Source: JANWXD01 sp037446115 (GTDB lineage Bacteria; Acidobacteriota; Terriglobia; Bryobacterales; Bryobacteraceae). From it: 64,000 bases of DNA. The stretch lies in NCBI GenBank assembly GCA_037446115.1, contig JBBIJF010000021.1, positions 11,163 to 75,162 on the forward strand. Reading direction: 5' to 3'. Below are positions 15,449 through 23,793 of the stretch, piece after piece. Each line of letters begins with the position of its first letter. Positions within the stretch are counted from its first letter, which is position 1. Under the pieces are notes generated by a model that saw only the letters and a list, made by a program, of their open reading frames with translations, was not told the origin of the DNA and searched no databases. A program made the position numbers and the translations under genes.

Positions 15449-16741
15449 TCAGCGCTCCCGGAGATTGGCCGCCTGGAAATGGCTGAGGGTGGAGGCGTAA
15501 CTGGAGACGCCTTTGAACAGGGCCTCCGCGATGCGCTGGCGGTGGGCGGGACGCTTGAGCAGGCGCTCTTCGCGCGGGTTGCTCAGAAAGCCGATTTCCG
15601 CAAGCACCGAAGGCATGGAGGCGCCCACGAGGACCAGGAAGGGGGCTTTGCGCACGCCGCGGTCCCGGCCGCTGGCGCCCGCAAGCGTCGTCTGCAAAGC
15701 CGACTGGATGGCCGTGGCGAATTCCCGTGATTCCTCCACCTTATCCTGGAGGGCGATCTTACGCACCAGATCCTCCAGCTCGTGAATGGTCTTTTCCGAT
15801 GTAGCGTTTTCCCGGGCGGCCACCTCCAGCGCCTCCCGTGAGGTCGTCAAAGAAAGAAAATACGTTTCCACGCCGGAGGCCGAGCGCGAGCCGGCATTGG
15901 CGTGGATGGACAGGAACAGATCGGCTTTGCTCTGATTGGCGATGGCGGTACGCTGTTCGAGGGGAACAAACGTGTCGTCTGTGCGCGTGTAGACGACCTC
16001 GGCCCCGAGGCGCTCCTCGATCAGGGCGCCGAGCCGGCGCGCCACGTCCAAAACCAGATCCTTCTCGGCGAGGCCGGTGGGACCGATGGTTCCCGTGTCG
16101 TGCCCGCCGTGTCCCGGATCCAACACGACGCGAGTCAACTTCAGCCCCAGGGCGCGGACCAGGGAGCGGGCGCCCGTATGCGTCGGCCGGGCAGGTTGTG
16201 CTGCCCGCGGGGCAAGTGCGGCGCCCGGACCCGGAGCCGCGCTTTCCGGACCGGCCTGCGGCGCCGCGACGCGCCCAACCGCGGCGCTCGCCTCGGGCTG
16301 TGAAGCGAGCTTGGAGGCCCGGAGCTCCACGATCAAACGGCTCGGGTTGGCCAGTTGTGCTGCGCTATACTCGGCGGGGCCCGCCAAGTCCAACACCACA
16401 CGGGTGACACCGGGCTTCGTTTCCGCGAGGCGAATCTGCCGTAGTAACCCGTCGCCCACCTTGACGACCGGCACGGCGTCGCCGGCCAGGCGGGGCCTGG
16501 AAGCCAGGATGTCGAAGTAGATCCGATCCGGCGCCGACAGGCGCTCGCCGCGATAATCGAATTCTCCGCTAACTTCGACGACCACGCGCGTTACGTCCCC
16601 GAGGGTCCAGAACCGCACGCCGGTCACGGCCAGCGGCGCATCCGAGGAACTTTGCGAGAAAGCCAAGTGGCTGGCCAGCAACACTGCGCAGCGGATGGCC
16701 CAATCCAAAGCCGATCGCCGTGGCCAAGCGCGCCGAAGCAT
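15449..16741 (-). CDS. N-acetylmuramoyl-L-alanine amidase with AMIN domain (AmiC type)
   Basis: A 430-aa periplasmic peptidoglycan amidase. A hydrophobic leader at residues 12-30 is followed by an AMIN domain (about 35-145), which targets the septum or secretin complexes. A Pro/Ala-rich linker leads to an Amidase_3 domain (about 205-415). Zinc ligands are seen in VVLDPGHGGHDTG, SIHANA and the late AEIGFLSNPRE glutamate. It starts 5 bp after the stop of the upstream transglycosylase gene, so the two wall hydrolases form one operon. Confidence 0.9.
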   Translation of the reverse strand: MLRRAWPRRSALDWAIRCAVLLASHLAFSQSSSDAPLAVTGVRFWTLGDVTRVVVEVSGEFDYRGERLSAPDRIYFDILASRPRLAGDAVPVVKVGDGLLRQIRLAETKPGVTRVVLDLAGPAEYSAAQLANPSRLIVELRASKLASQPEASAAVGRVAAPQAGPESAAPGPGAALAPRAAQPARPTHTGARSLVRALGLKLTRVVLDPGHGGHDTGTIGPTGLAEKDLVLDVARRLGALIEERLGAEVVYTRTDDTFVPLEQRTAIANQSKADLFLSIHANAGSRSASGVETYFLSLTTSREALEVAARENATSEKTIHELEDLVRKIALQDKVEESREFATAIQSALQTTLAGASGRDRGVRKAPFLVLVGASMPSVLAEIGFLSNPREERLLKRPAHRQRIAEALFKGVSSYASTLSHFQAANLRER

Positions 16742-16745
16742 ACGA

Positions 16746-17408
16746 TCACGGGGTGCGAAGGTAGAGTACTCCCCGTTCGTCTTCGAACCAGTGAACGGGC
16801 CGAGGCGCTTCCGGGTCCTCCTCGAGTCGGTTCTCGGTCACGGCGAGAGCCCGCTGCGCCATCCGATATCTGCGGAGAACTTGCTCGACGTAGCTGCGGG
16901 TCTCGGCATAGGGCGGCACGCCGCCGTAGCGCTCCACGGCAGCCTGTCCGGCGTTGTAGGCGGCCAGAGCCAGGCGCTCATCCCGGAAGCGATCCATCAG
17001 ATAGCGGAGATATCGCGTTCCGCCGAGAAGGTTCTCCCCCAAATTGAAACTGTTGCGGACGCCAAAACGGCGTGCGGTGCCGGGGATCAACTGCATCAAA
17101 CCCTCGGCGCCCCGCGGCGACACCGCGTAAGGCTGATAGCCGCTTTCGACCTCGATCATGGCATGGACCAGTAAGGGATCCAGACCATACATGGAGGCGG
17201 CCTGGCGGACGAACCCGGGGACGACCGCGCCTCGATCGCGGGCCACGTGCGCGTTTCCCATCACGATGCGGCGCACCAGACGGCCGGTACGCGGATCGGA
17301 GCGCACCACGGAGGTCACGGCGCCCGCGCCGCCCCGAGGCTGATGGCCGGCGGCTCCGGCCGCAACCGGCGGCAGGAGCGTCGCGATCAACAAACAAGCA
17401 GTCCGCAC
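16746..17408 (-). CDS. Soluble lytic murein transglycosylase (SLT domain)
   Basis: A 220-aa protein from the GTG at 17408, which follows a TATAAT box by 13 nt and gives a signal peptide (MRTACLLIATLLPPVAAGA). Longer frames upstream are antisense to mobA and are not real. The SLT catalytic Glu is in HAMIEVESGYQPYAVSPRGAEGLMQLIPGTA, and AYNAGQ is the second family motif. It cleaves the MurNAc-GlcNAc bond in peptidoglycan. It heads an operon with the AmiC-type amidase. Confidence 0.88.
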   Translation of the reverse strand: MRTACLLIATLLPPVAAGAAGHQPRGGAGAVTSVVRSDPRTGRLVRRIVMGNAHVARDRGAVVPGFVRQAASMYGLDPLLVHAMIEVESGYQPYAVSPRGAEGLMQLIPGTARRFGVRNSFNLGENLLGGTRYLRYLMDRFRDERLALAAYNAGQAAVERYGGVPPYAETRSYVEQVLRRYRMAQRALAVTENRLEEDPEAPRPVHWFEDERGVLYLRTP

Positions 17409-17421
17409 CCTGTTCTTTTCG

Positions 17422-17427
17422 ATTATA
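17422..17427 (-). promoter_or_regulatory. TATAAT -10 of the transglycosylase operon
   Basis: A perfect TATAAT on the minus strand, 13 nt before the GTG at 17408. It fixes the start and predicts a leader of about 7 nt. Confidence 0.55.
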
Positions 17428-17477
17428 CCGGCAATCGAAGCCGTTCCCAAGCGAAGGAGACGCCGCAGTGCGGATGG

Positions 17478-17483
17478 TATGAT
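17478..17483 (+). promoter_or_regulatory. TATGAT -10 of mobA
   Basis: TATGAT ends 6 nt before the ATG at 17490, so transcription should begin at about the start codon (leaderless). Confidence 0.5.
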
Positions 17484-17489
17484 CGGGGC

Positions 17490-18068
17490 ATGAAGTACGC
17501 GGGCTTTGTGCTCGCCGGCGGCGCCAGTTCCCGCATGGGCCGTGACAAGGCGCTGTTGCCCCTGGGCGGGAAGACGCTTTTGGAGCACGTGGCGGCGGAG
17601 GTTCATGCGGCCGCGGGGAACGTCACGGTGGTAGGCCCGCCGGAACGGTACGGGCAGCTCGGGTTGGAGGTCGTCGCCGACGTGATTGCCGGATCTGGTC
17701 CGCTGGGCGGAATCCTGACCGCGCTGACGCTCGCGCGCGCGGAATGGAATCTGATTGTGGCCTGCGACCTGCCGGGGGTCACAAGCGCGCGCCTGCGGAG
17801 CTTGCTCGATGCCGCCGCGCGGACGGATGCCGACGCTCTGATGCCCGCCGGCGCCGGGGACCGGCTGGAGCCCCTCTGCGCCGTCTGGCGACGGACGTGT
17901 CTGCCCGCGGTTCAGCGCGCCATCCGCGAGGGACGCTACAAGGTCACCGAAGCACTGAGCGGGCTCGTGGTTGCGCCGTATCCTGTTGCGGAACCGGATT
18001 GGCTCTTCAACTTGAACACGCCGGAAGACTGGGCCGCCTGGCAAGCTGTTCTGGTTGCGCATGAGTGA
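17490..18068 (+). CDS. mobA: Molybdenum cofactor guanylyltransferase MobA
   Basis: A 192-aa nucleotidyltransferase that adds GMP to molybdopterin, giving the MGD cofactor. It carries the N-terminal LAGGASSRMGRDKALLPLGGKTLLEHV signature (GTP site with its conserved Lys) and CDLPGV, where Asp binds Mg. Length is normal. A box at 17478-17483 predicts a leaderless mRNA. The last codons overlap the start of the ABC ATPase gene by 8 bp, which suggests coupling although the functions differ. Confidence 0.9.
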   Translation: MKYAGFVLAGGASSRMGRDKALLPLGGKTLLEHVAAEVHAAAGNVTVVGPPERYGQLGLEVVADVIAGSGPLGGILTALTLARAEWNLIVACDLPGVTSARLRSLLDAAARTDADALMPAGAGDRLEPLCAVWRRTCLPAVQRAIREGRYKVTEALSGLVVAPYPVAEPDWLFNLNTPEDWAAWQAVLVAHE

Positions 18069-18816
18069 GCTGTACCCCTACTACATCGAGTTTCGCCACG
18101 TTTATAAGACGTTCGACACCCCGGTGCTGGTCGACGTGAATTTTCACGTCAAGCCGGGAGAGACGGTGGCCATCATCGGTCGCAGCGGGGTCGGCAAATC
18201 GGTGACGCTGGCGCACATTATGGGGTTCCTCAAACCGGACAGCGGCCGCGTCATCGTGGCCCACGAAGACATCACCGACTACGGTGAGAGCGAACTCCGG
18301 CGCATTCGCAAGAAGGTCACAATGGTCTTTCAGTCCGGCGCGTTGTTTGACTCGCTGACCGTGGGGGAGAACATTCTGTTCTCCCTGGAGTTGCGGGACG
18401 ACTACGACCAGACGAACAAGGAAGACGTGGTGAACGGACTGCTGCGTCTGGTGGATCTGCTTGAATACCGGGACGTCTACCCTGCCGATCTTTCCACGGG
18501 GTATAAGCGGGCGGTCGCGATTGCCCGGGCCCTGGCCGCCCAGCCGGATTGCATCCTCTACGACGAACCGACCACGATGGTGGACCCGATCATGTCGGAC
18601 CACCTGACGAACCTGATGTTGCGTTTAAAGCAACAGCTCCGCCTGACCTCGGTGGTGGTCACCCATGATCTGGAGCTGATGCGCCGGGTGGCCGACCGCG
18701 TGGTCGTGTTGCACGAAGGCCGCGTGATCTATTTCGGTGACCTGGCGGGCCTGGAAGCTGCCGAACACCCGCATATCCGCGAGTTCCTGGCACTGGACCG
18801 CGTTCAGTTGGTCTGA
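18061..18816 (+). CDS. ABC transporter ATP-binding protein, MlaF/Ttg2A type
   Basis: A 251-aa ATPase. Walker A GRSGVGKS is near residue 42, Walker B CILYDEP near 165, and the H-loop VVVTHDLELMRRVADR near 200. The signature motif is STGYKRAVAIARAL instead of LSGGQ; MlaF-like retrograde lipid transporters also tolerate such changes. The expected permease (MlaE) and MCE protein (MlaD) are not next to it, so its partners must be elsewhere. The ATG at 18061 lies inside the end of mobA. Confidence 0.82.
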   Translation: MSELYPYYIEFRHVYKTFDTPVLVDVNFHVKPGETVAIIGRSGVGKSVTLAHIMGFLKPDSGRVIVAHEDITDYGESELRRIRKKVTMVFQSGALFDSLTVGENILFSLELRDDYDQTNKEDVVNGLLRLVDLLEYRDVYPADLSTGYKRAVAIARALAAQPDCILYDEPTTMVDPIMSDHLTNLMLRLKQQLRLTSVVVTHDLELMRRVADRVVVLHEGRVIYFGDLAGLEAAEHPHIREFLALDRVQLV

Positions 18817-18826
18817 GCCGGTTCGC

Positions 18827-19900
18827 TCAGCGAGCCATGGCATTGCGCAACCTCCGGCCGAACGCTCGCAAACGGTCCAACCACGAAGTCTGTGCGGGGG
18901 CGGATGCAGGTTGCGGCCGGGCGGACGGAGGTGGCGGAGGAGGCGGGGTCCATAGCTCTTTTCCCATCAGCCGCACGCGGTAGCCTTGAAATCCGTACGT
19001 GCGAAGGTACCGCCAGCCGTCCTTTTCCTCCACGATGAGCCGGAACCGGGGCGAGCCCGAACCGGAAGCGGCCTCAACCTCCACGGGGTAGTATCCCCTG
19101 AGGTTCCGCTCGATGTAGGCCGTCTCGTAACGGTGGCGCCGGCGACTCCACACGAAGACGCGGAAGCTGTCGAACTGGTACGGCTGGCGCCCCTGTGCGA
19201 TCGTGGTCCAGAGCCAGTTGTGTTTGACCTTCCCTCCGTCGCGCACCTCGCCGAGGGAAAAGTAGGAGGTGATGCGGTGGCCTTCGGCGTACTGGGCCAC
19301 TTCATCCGGTATGCGCATGACGAGCATGGCGAACAGCGCCCAGCCGGCCTGTCCGGCGGCGGTACGCACGAGCGCCCAGTCATCCACGGGGGCAGTCCCG
19401 TCGGCAGGAGGGGCCGCCGGAGCCCCCGGCCGGAACGGAAGGCGCGGCTCCAGACGATGACCGACCACTTCTACGATGTCCCCCTCCTGGAGTTGAAAGA
19501 TGCTGGGAGCCTGACGGTTCGGATGGGTGTGGACGTTCAGAGAGCCGTACACCGTCGCTTCACCTTGAGAAGGGAGCCGGGCGGCGTGGGCGGCGAGCTG
19601 CCGCAGCTCCTCCATCTGTCCGGCGGTGAACAACAGCCTGCCATCCGTCCACCCTTCCACTCCCGAAGCGGTGCGCACTAAGGCGAAGCGCCGGCGGCGT
19701 GCGAGGATCTCGACTCGCTCGCCGTGGCGGAGCGCTGCCACTACCGGCTCGTTGGGGCCGAGAGCTTTGTACAAACGCAGGGTCGCGGGGGCCACGTAGG
19801 CTTCGTTGACGGCGGAAGTTCGTTCCGGACTCCGGCCGCACGCCAGCCACAAAACCACGAGGGCGGGCAAACAAAACCTTGCCCGCTCGTACCGCATCAT
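18827..19900 (-). CDS. SH3-domain lipoprotein
   Basis: A 357-aa protein with a lipoprotein signal (ALVVLWLAC, lipobox Cys at about residue 21). Two bacterial SH3-like segments follow (about 35-95 and 112-195), each with the ALVRTA.G..GW pattern typical of cell-wall-binding SH3b folds. The middle region (200-310) is of unknown fold and the tail is Pro-rich. Probably anchored in the outer membrane with a wall-binding role (inference). A minus-strand TAGACT box at 19911-19906 lies 5 nt before the ATG. Confidence 0.68.
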   Translation of the reverse strand: MMRYERARFCLPALVVLWLACGRSPERTSAVNEAYVAPATLRLYKALGPNEPVVAALRHGERVEILARRRRFALVRTASGVEGWTDGRLLFTAGQMEELRQLAAHAARLPSQGEATVYGSLNVHTHPNRQAPSIFQLQEGDIVEVVGHRLEPRLPFRPGAPAAPPADGTAPVDDWALVRTAAGQAGWALFAMLVMRIPDEVAQYAEGHRITSYFSLGEVRDGGKVKHNWLWTTIAQGRQPYQFDSFRVFVWSRRRHRYETAYIERNLRGYYPVEVEAASGSGSPRFRLIVEEKDGWRYLRTYGFQGYRVRLMGKELWTPPPPPPPSARPQPASAPAQTSWLDRLRAFGRRLRNAMAR

Positions 19901-19904
19901 GGGA

Positions 19905-19911
19905 TAGTCTA
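19905..19911. promoter_or_regulatory. Shared palindromic -10 block
   Basis: TAGTCTA reads TAGTCT on plus (6 nt before ATG 19917) and TAGACT on minus (5 nt before ATG 19900). Two divergent, apparently leaderless genes therefore share one -10 region. Confidence 0.4.
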
Positions 19912-19916
19912 GCAGG

Positions 19917-20078
19917 ATGAGCGAAAGGGAGCCTGCCGAAGCAGCCCGCCAGGAGTTCTACTGCCCTCGCTGCGATCGCACCGTCAGGGATCCGTTGATC
20001 TGCGGAGACTGCGCGGCGATGATTTGCCGCGAATGCGGCACGCCGCTGGAGCGGGTGGACGAACTCGGCATCGGCTGA
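19917..20078 (+). CDS. 53-aa zinc-ribbon-like protein
   Basis: A short gene, ATG 19917 to TGA 20078. The peptide carries three CxxC pairs in a row (YCPRCDR, ICGDCAA, ICRECGTPL), enough for one or two zinc sites of the double-zinc-ribbon or rubredoxin-like kind. It is acidic at both ends and has no signal peptide or membrane segment. It sits between divergent and convergent neighbours and ends 3 bp before the end of manA. Function is unknown; small zinc ribbons often bind nucleic acids or act as protein adaptors. Confidence 0.62.
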   Translation: MSEREPAEAARQEFYCPRCDRTVRDPLICGDCAAMICRECGTPLERVDELGIG

Positions 20079-20081
20079 GGC

Positions 20082-20891
20082 TCATAACCGCGGCAGGTAT
20101 GTCTTCAGCAGGCGCGCCTCCTCCGTGTGGATCAGGAAAGGCGCTGCCCCGGCGGGGATCATCCAGACCTGGCCCAGGCCAAATTCACGGCCTGCCAAAC
20201 GTCCTCGGCCTTCCAACACAACCAGTAGGTGAAACCGGTCCGGCTCGGGTTCGTAGACGGCAGGCGCGCCGAGATCGAGTTTTTCCGTAACGAAATAGTC
20301 ACACGAAGCCAGCAGGTTACCTTGCGGAGTTGCCGGACCGGGGTGCGGCCCAAGAAAGGCCACATCCAAAGCTTTGTCCAGATGCAACTCCCGCGGCCTG
20401 CCATAGTCGTACAGCCGGTATGTGATGTCTGTGTTTTCCTGGATCTCGCACAGCACGATGCCCTCGCCGAGCGCGTGCACTGTTCCGGGCGGAATGAAGT
20501 ACACTTGTCCGGGCCGCACATCGAACCATTCGAGCAGGCCTTCGATCTCGCCGGAAAGGGCCGCCTGGCGCGCGCGTTCGCGAGTGATCGGCTCGCGAAA
20601 GCCGAGCGCGAGCTTCGCGCCGGGTTCGGCGCGCAGGATGTACCACATTTCGGTCTTGCCGGGTGTGCCGTCGTGCGCCAGTGCGTAGGCGTCGTCGGGA
20701 TGGACCTGAACCGAGAGCCGCTCCGAGGTGAAGATGAACTTGACCAGGATGGGGAGCGGATCGCTTCCCGGCGCAAGGAACCAGACTTCGCCGATCTTGT
20801 CCGGGCCGGGCGGGAACCAAGGCCGCAGATCGTGCACACCCCAGACCTTTTCCCGGAACGAAGGGACGAGCGGAAACGGACCAGCGTTCAT
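20082..20891 (-). CDS. manA: Type I mannose-6-phosphate isomerase
   Basis: A 269-aa cupin enzyme interconverting mannose 6-phosphate and fructose 6-phosphate. Zinc ligands are seen in SVQVHPDDAYA (Gln, His), GKTEMWYIL (Glu) and PPGTVHALGEG (His). The length fits the short type I class, with an extra C-terminal cupin-like half. The ATG overlaps the stop of the aminotransferase gene by 4 bp, so it is the last gene of a coaD-aspC-manA operon. It supplies mannose units for surface glycans. Confidence 0.88.
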   Translation of the reverse strand: MNAGPFPLVPSFREKVWGVHDLRPWFPPGPDKIGEVWFLAPGSDPLPILVKFIFTSERLSVQVHPDDAYALAHDGTPGKTEMWYILRAEPGAKLALGFREPITRERARQAALSGEIEGLLEWFDVRPGQVYFIPPGTVHALGEGIVLCEIQENTDITYRLYDYGRPRELHLDKALDVAFLGPHPGPATPQGNLLASCDYFVTEKLDLGAPAVYEPEPDRFHLLVVLEGRGRLAGREFGLGQVWMIPAGAAPFLIHTEEARLLKTYLPRL

Positions 20892-22078
20892 CCGGCCACG
20901 TCCACGATGAACTGGTGCAGCCGCTCGAGACCGCGTTCCAGTTCGCGCATCGAGGTGGCGTAGGATATGCGCACGTGTTCCGACGTACCGAAGGCTTCCC
21001 CCGGAACCACGGCAACCCGGGCGCGCTCCAGCAGCTGCTCGGCAAACTCCGTCGCACTGCGGAGGCGGGCCGCACGCAGGGCTTCACCGACGTTGGGATA
21101 CGCGTAGAAAGCCCCTTTGGGTTCCGCGCAACGCACGCCAGGGATTGCCCGCAGGCGCTGGACCACGAAATCACGCCGCCGCCGGTATTCCTCGAGCATC
21201 CGGCCGACGGACTCCTGAGGGCCGCGCAATGCTTCCACGCCGGCCTTCTGGGCGATGGAGGTCGGGTTGGACGTGGATTGACTCTGGAGCTTGACAATGG
21301 CCGCGACGACGGAGGCCGGAGCCAGGCCGAAGCCGATGCGCCAGCCGGTCATGGCGTAGGTCTTCGACAGAGAGCCGGCCACGACGACGCTCGCGGCCGC
21401 TCCAGGCAGCGAGGCGACGGAAAAAGGTTTCCCCGCATACAGGAAATGGCAATAGCATTCGTCCGTCAGCAGCCAGATCCCCCGCCGGGAGGTCAGGTGA
21501 AAGATGCGGGCGAACTCTTCGGGGTCCACCACTGCGCCGCTCGGGTTGGCGGGAGAGTTCACGATCACCACGCGCGTCTTGGGGCTCAGATAGCGCTCGA
21601 TGAGCGAGGCCGTCACCGCGAAGCCCTCGTCCTCACTGGTGGGAGCAAACACGCACCGGCCTCCGGCGTACTGGACCACGTCCTTGTACGTGACCCAGTA
21701 AGGCACGGGGATGATGACTTCATCGCCTTCGTTGAGCAGGACCTGCATCAGGTTGAAGATGACGTGCTTGCCACCCACGGACACCACGCACTCGGCGGGC
21801 GTGTAGCGCGTGCCGAAGTCCAGGCGGTGCCGCTCGCAGATGGCCTCCCGCAGCTCCAGCGTCCCGCCCGAGGCCGTGTAGCGGGTGAAGTTTTCCTCGA
21901 TGGCGCGAATGGCGGCCTGCTTGATGTTGTCCGGGGTAGGAAAGTCCGGCTCGCCCGCCCCGAAATCCACCACGTCGACGCCTTGCGCCTTGAGCTTTTC
22001 GGCCTCCGCAGAGACCTTCATGGTCGCCGACACGCTGATACGCGAAATCCGTTCTGCCAGTTCGTTGGTGATCGTCAT
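20888..22078 (-). CDS. aspC: Class I aspartate/aromatic aminotransferase
   Basis: A 396-aa PLP enzyme of the fold-type I Ib aspartate aminotransferase group. The PLP lysine is in SLSKTYAMTGWRIG, the NSPANPSGAV motif holds the PLP-ring Asn, DECYCHF carries the Asp/Tyr pair, and the C-terminal VRISYATS holds the substrate-carboxylate Arg. Family members use aspartate, prephenate or aromatic substrates, so the symbol is a best guess. Middle gene of the operon with coaD and manA. Confidence 0.85.
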   Translation of the reverse strand: MTITNELAERISRISVSATMKVSAEAEKLKAQGVDVVDFGAGEPDFPTPDNIKQAAIRAIEENFTRYTASGGTLELREAICERHRLDFGTRYTPAECVVSVGGKHVIFNLMQVLLNEGDEVIIPVPYWVTYKDVVQYAGGRCVFAPTSEDEGFAVTASLIERYLSPKTRVVIVNSPANPSGAVVDPEEFARIFHLTSRRGIWLLTDECYCHFLYAGKPFSVASLPGAAASVVVAGSLSKTYAMTGWRIGFGLAPASVVAAIVKLQSQSTSNPTSIAQKAGVEALRGPQESVGRMLEEYRRRRDFVVQRLRAIPGVRCAEPKGAFYAYPNVGEALRAARLRSATEFAEQLLERARVAVVPGEAFGTSEHVRISYATSMRELERGLERLHQFIVDVAG

Positions 22079-22082
22079 GTCG

Positions 22083-22604
22083 CTAACTTGTTTTTCCCCG
22101 ACTCAGCGCTGTTCCCACTCGCTCACGCAGGCGCGCATCCACAACGGGAGGGACCAGACCCGAAACGTCGCCTCCCAGACTGGCCACCTCCTTGACCAGC
22201 CGCGAGCTGATGAAGGAATACGCCTCTCCGGCCATGAGGAAGACGGTCTCGATGCCCGGAGCCAGCCGCCGGTTCATGAGAGCCATCTGCAGTTCATACT
22301 CGTAGTCAGAGATGGCGCGAATACCCCGGACAATGACGGAGGCTCCCTTGCGCGCTGCGTAGTCTACCAGCAGCCCTTCGAAGGAATCCACCTCCACGTT
22401 CGGGTAATCCTTCAGCACCAGGCGCAACATGTTGACACGCTCTTCGGCCGTGAAGAGCGGCTCCTTGCCTTCGTTGCGGAGGATCGCCACGATCAGCCGG
22501 TCAAAGAGCCGGGCGGCGCGTTCAATCAGATCCAGATGCCCGTTGGTGATCGGGTCGAAGGATCCGGGATAGATGGCGAGCGTGCCGCCGGCCCTGCCTG
22601 ACAC
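22083..22604 (-). CDS. coaD: Phosphopantetheine adenylyltransferase
   Basis: A 173-aa hexameric enzyme making dephospho-CoA from 4'-phosphopantetheine and ATP. IYPGSFDPITNGH carries the first ATP-site His; GIRAISDYEYELQMALMNRRL and ETVFLMAG are family signatures; the ISSRLVKEVASLGGDVSGLVP loop completes it. GTG start at 22604. A minus-strand TAGAAT lies about 35 nt upstream, in a region with small hairpins, and serves the coaD-aspC-manA operon. Confidence 0.93.
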   Translation of the reverse strand: MSGRAGGTLAIYPGSFDPITNGHLDLIERAARLFDRLIVAILRNEGKEPLFTAEERVNMLRLVLKDYPNVEVDSFEGLLVDYAARKGASVIVRGIRAISDYEYELQMALMNRRLAPGIETVFLMAGEAYSFISSRLVKEVASLGGDVSGLVPPVVDARLRERVGTALSRGKTS

Positions 22605-22667
22605 CTGTCTCAGCGCCCTTTCTGAAGGGGGTGATCCCTCATTCTACCAAGGCGGAACGGCAGTGGG

Positions 22668-22705
22668 GCACGCAGGCGTGCGGGCGTCTCCGTTCTCAAG
22701 CGGAG
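22668..22705. repeat. Two small inverted repeats between coaD and the methyltransferase gene
   Basis: GCACGC (22668-22673) pairs with GCGTGC (22676-22681), and CTCCG (22688-22692) pairs with CGGAG (22701-22705). They lie between divergent promoters and could be operators or chance GC-rich stems; neither has a T-run. Confidence 0.3.
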
Positions 22706-22753
22706 CGCACCCAGAGAGGTGAAAGGTGCTGGTTCGGGCCCGGCACGTAGGGT

Positions 22754-22759
22754 TATAAT
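22754..22759 (+). promoter_or_regulatory. TATAAT -10 of the FkbM methyltransferase gene
   Basis: A perfect TATAAT. It lies inside the longest open frame, so initiation must be downstream of it; this supports the GTG at 22800. No good -35 is visible. Confidence 0.5.
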
Positions 22760-22799
22760 TCACTTGTTCGGTCGTGTCGCAGAGGGGCATTTTTTCGCA

Positions 22800-23777
22800 G
22801 TGCCAACCTCCTGGGAGCCAGTAGTTGTCAGTGTGTTGCAGGACCCAAGCGGGCGGTCGGATTCCGAGCTGCTCGAGATGGCTCACCGACTTGCCTGTTG
22901 CAGGCCCCTGCTACCCTACCCGGGCTGGCGGTTCGACGCGGATTGGAATAACCCGGACCCGTCTTTTCGAGTCCGGCGGGCCCTCTGGGAGTATCTGAGC
23001 AGGCGCCCAGGCTGTAAGACCGTCGAAATCGGCTGGCACTACGGAATCCGGCTGTTGCTACATCTTGAAAACGACCTGGGCCGCCAGTTGTTCATCGGCG
23101 GCTGCATTGATCCGAACGAGTTTTTCTTTCTGGATCGCTTCCTCCGTCCGGGGATGGCCGTACTCGATGTGGGCGCCCACGAGGGCCTGTATACCTTGTT
23201 CGCAGCCAAGCGCATGCAGCCGGGCGGGGAGGTTTGGGCGCTGGAGCCGAGCGCGCGAGAGTTCTCCAGGCTGCAGCGGAATCTCCAGATCAATCGCGTG
23301 ACGAATGTCCGTGCGTTCCAGGTGGCTGCCGGCGACGAAAACGGAGCAGGGGAATTGTTGGTGGCCGCCGACGAGCATTCCGGTCACAATACCCTGGGCG
23401 CCTTCGCGTACAGCGGCGTCAAGGAAGCGGCGCGGCAGAGCGTGAACCTCCGGCGTCTGGACGACCTGTGCGAAGCGCTGGGCATCACGCATCTGGACCT
23501 GATTAAGCTGGACACAGAAGGAGCCGAGCTTCGCGTGCTGCGCGGCGCCGACAGTATCCTTCGGGCATTTCGCCCCGTCGTGCTGTTCGAGATTTTACGC
23601 GAGGCACTGCACCATCAGGGCAGCAGCCCTGAGGAGTTGATGGACCATTTCCATTCGCTCGGCTACCGCCTGTACGCCTTTGACGATCAAACGGGCTTAC
23701 CACGTCCGGCCGAGGAGGGTCCGTTATCTGCAAACCTCTTGGCGGTACCCAGGGGCCGAGAGCTGCCGTGGAGTTAA
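22800..23777 (+). CDS. FkbM family SAM-dependent methyltransferase
   Basis: About 325 aa from GTG 22800. The methyltransferase core runs from about residue 100 to 290. It has a SAM motif I (MAVLDVGAHEGLYTLFAA), an acidic motif II (VWALEPSAREFSRLQRNL) and the FkbM-type LDLIKLDTEGAELRVLRGA. The N-terminal 90 residues are specific. FkbM enzymes O-methylate sugars or polyketides, often in surface glycans. It is monocistronic and converges with the VWA gene. Confidence 0.82.
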   Translation: MPTSWEPVVVSVLQDPSGRSDSELLEMAHRLACCRPLLPYPGWRFDADWNNPDPSFRVRRALWEYLSRRPGCKTVEIGWHYGIRLLLHLENDLGRQLFIGGCIDPNEFFFLDRFLRPGMAVLDVGAHEGLYTLFAAKRMQPGGEVWALEPSAREFSRLQRNLQINRVTNVRAFQVAAGDENGAGELLVAADEHSGHNTLGAFAYSGVKEAARQSVNLRRLDDLCEALGITHLDLIKLDTEGAELRVLRGADSILRAFRPVVLFEILREALHHQGSSPEELMDHFHSLGYRLYAFDDQTGLPRPAEEGPLSANLLAVPRGRELPWS

Positions 23778-23793
23778 TCCTGGCCCCGCAGCC

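Noticed and set aside
17409..18062. Upstream extension of the transglycosylase frame across mobA
   Set aside because: It is antisense to mobA, and a TATAAT box plus GTG at 17408 with a good signal peptide mark the real start.
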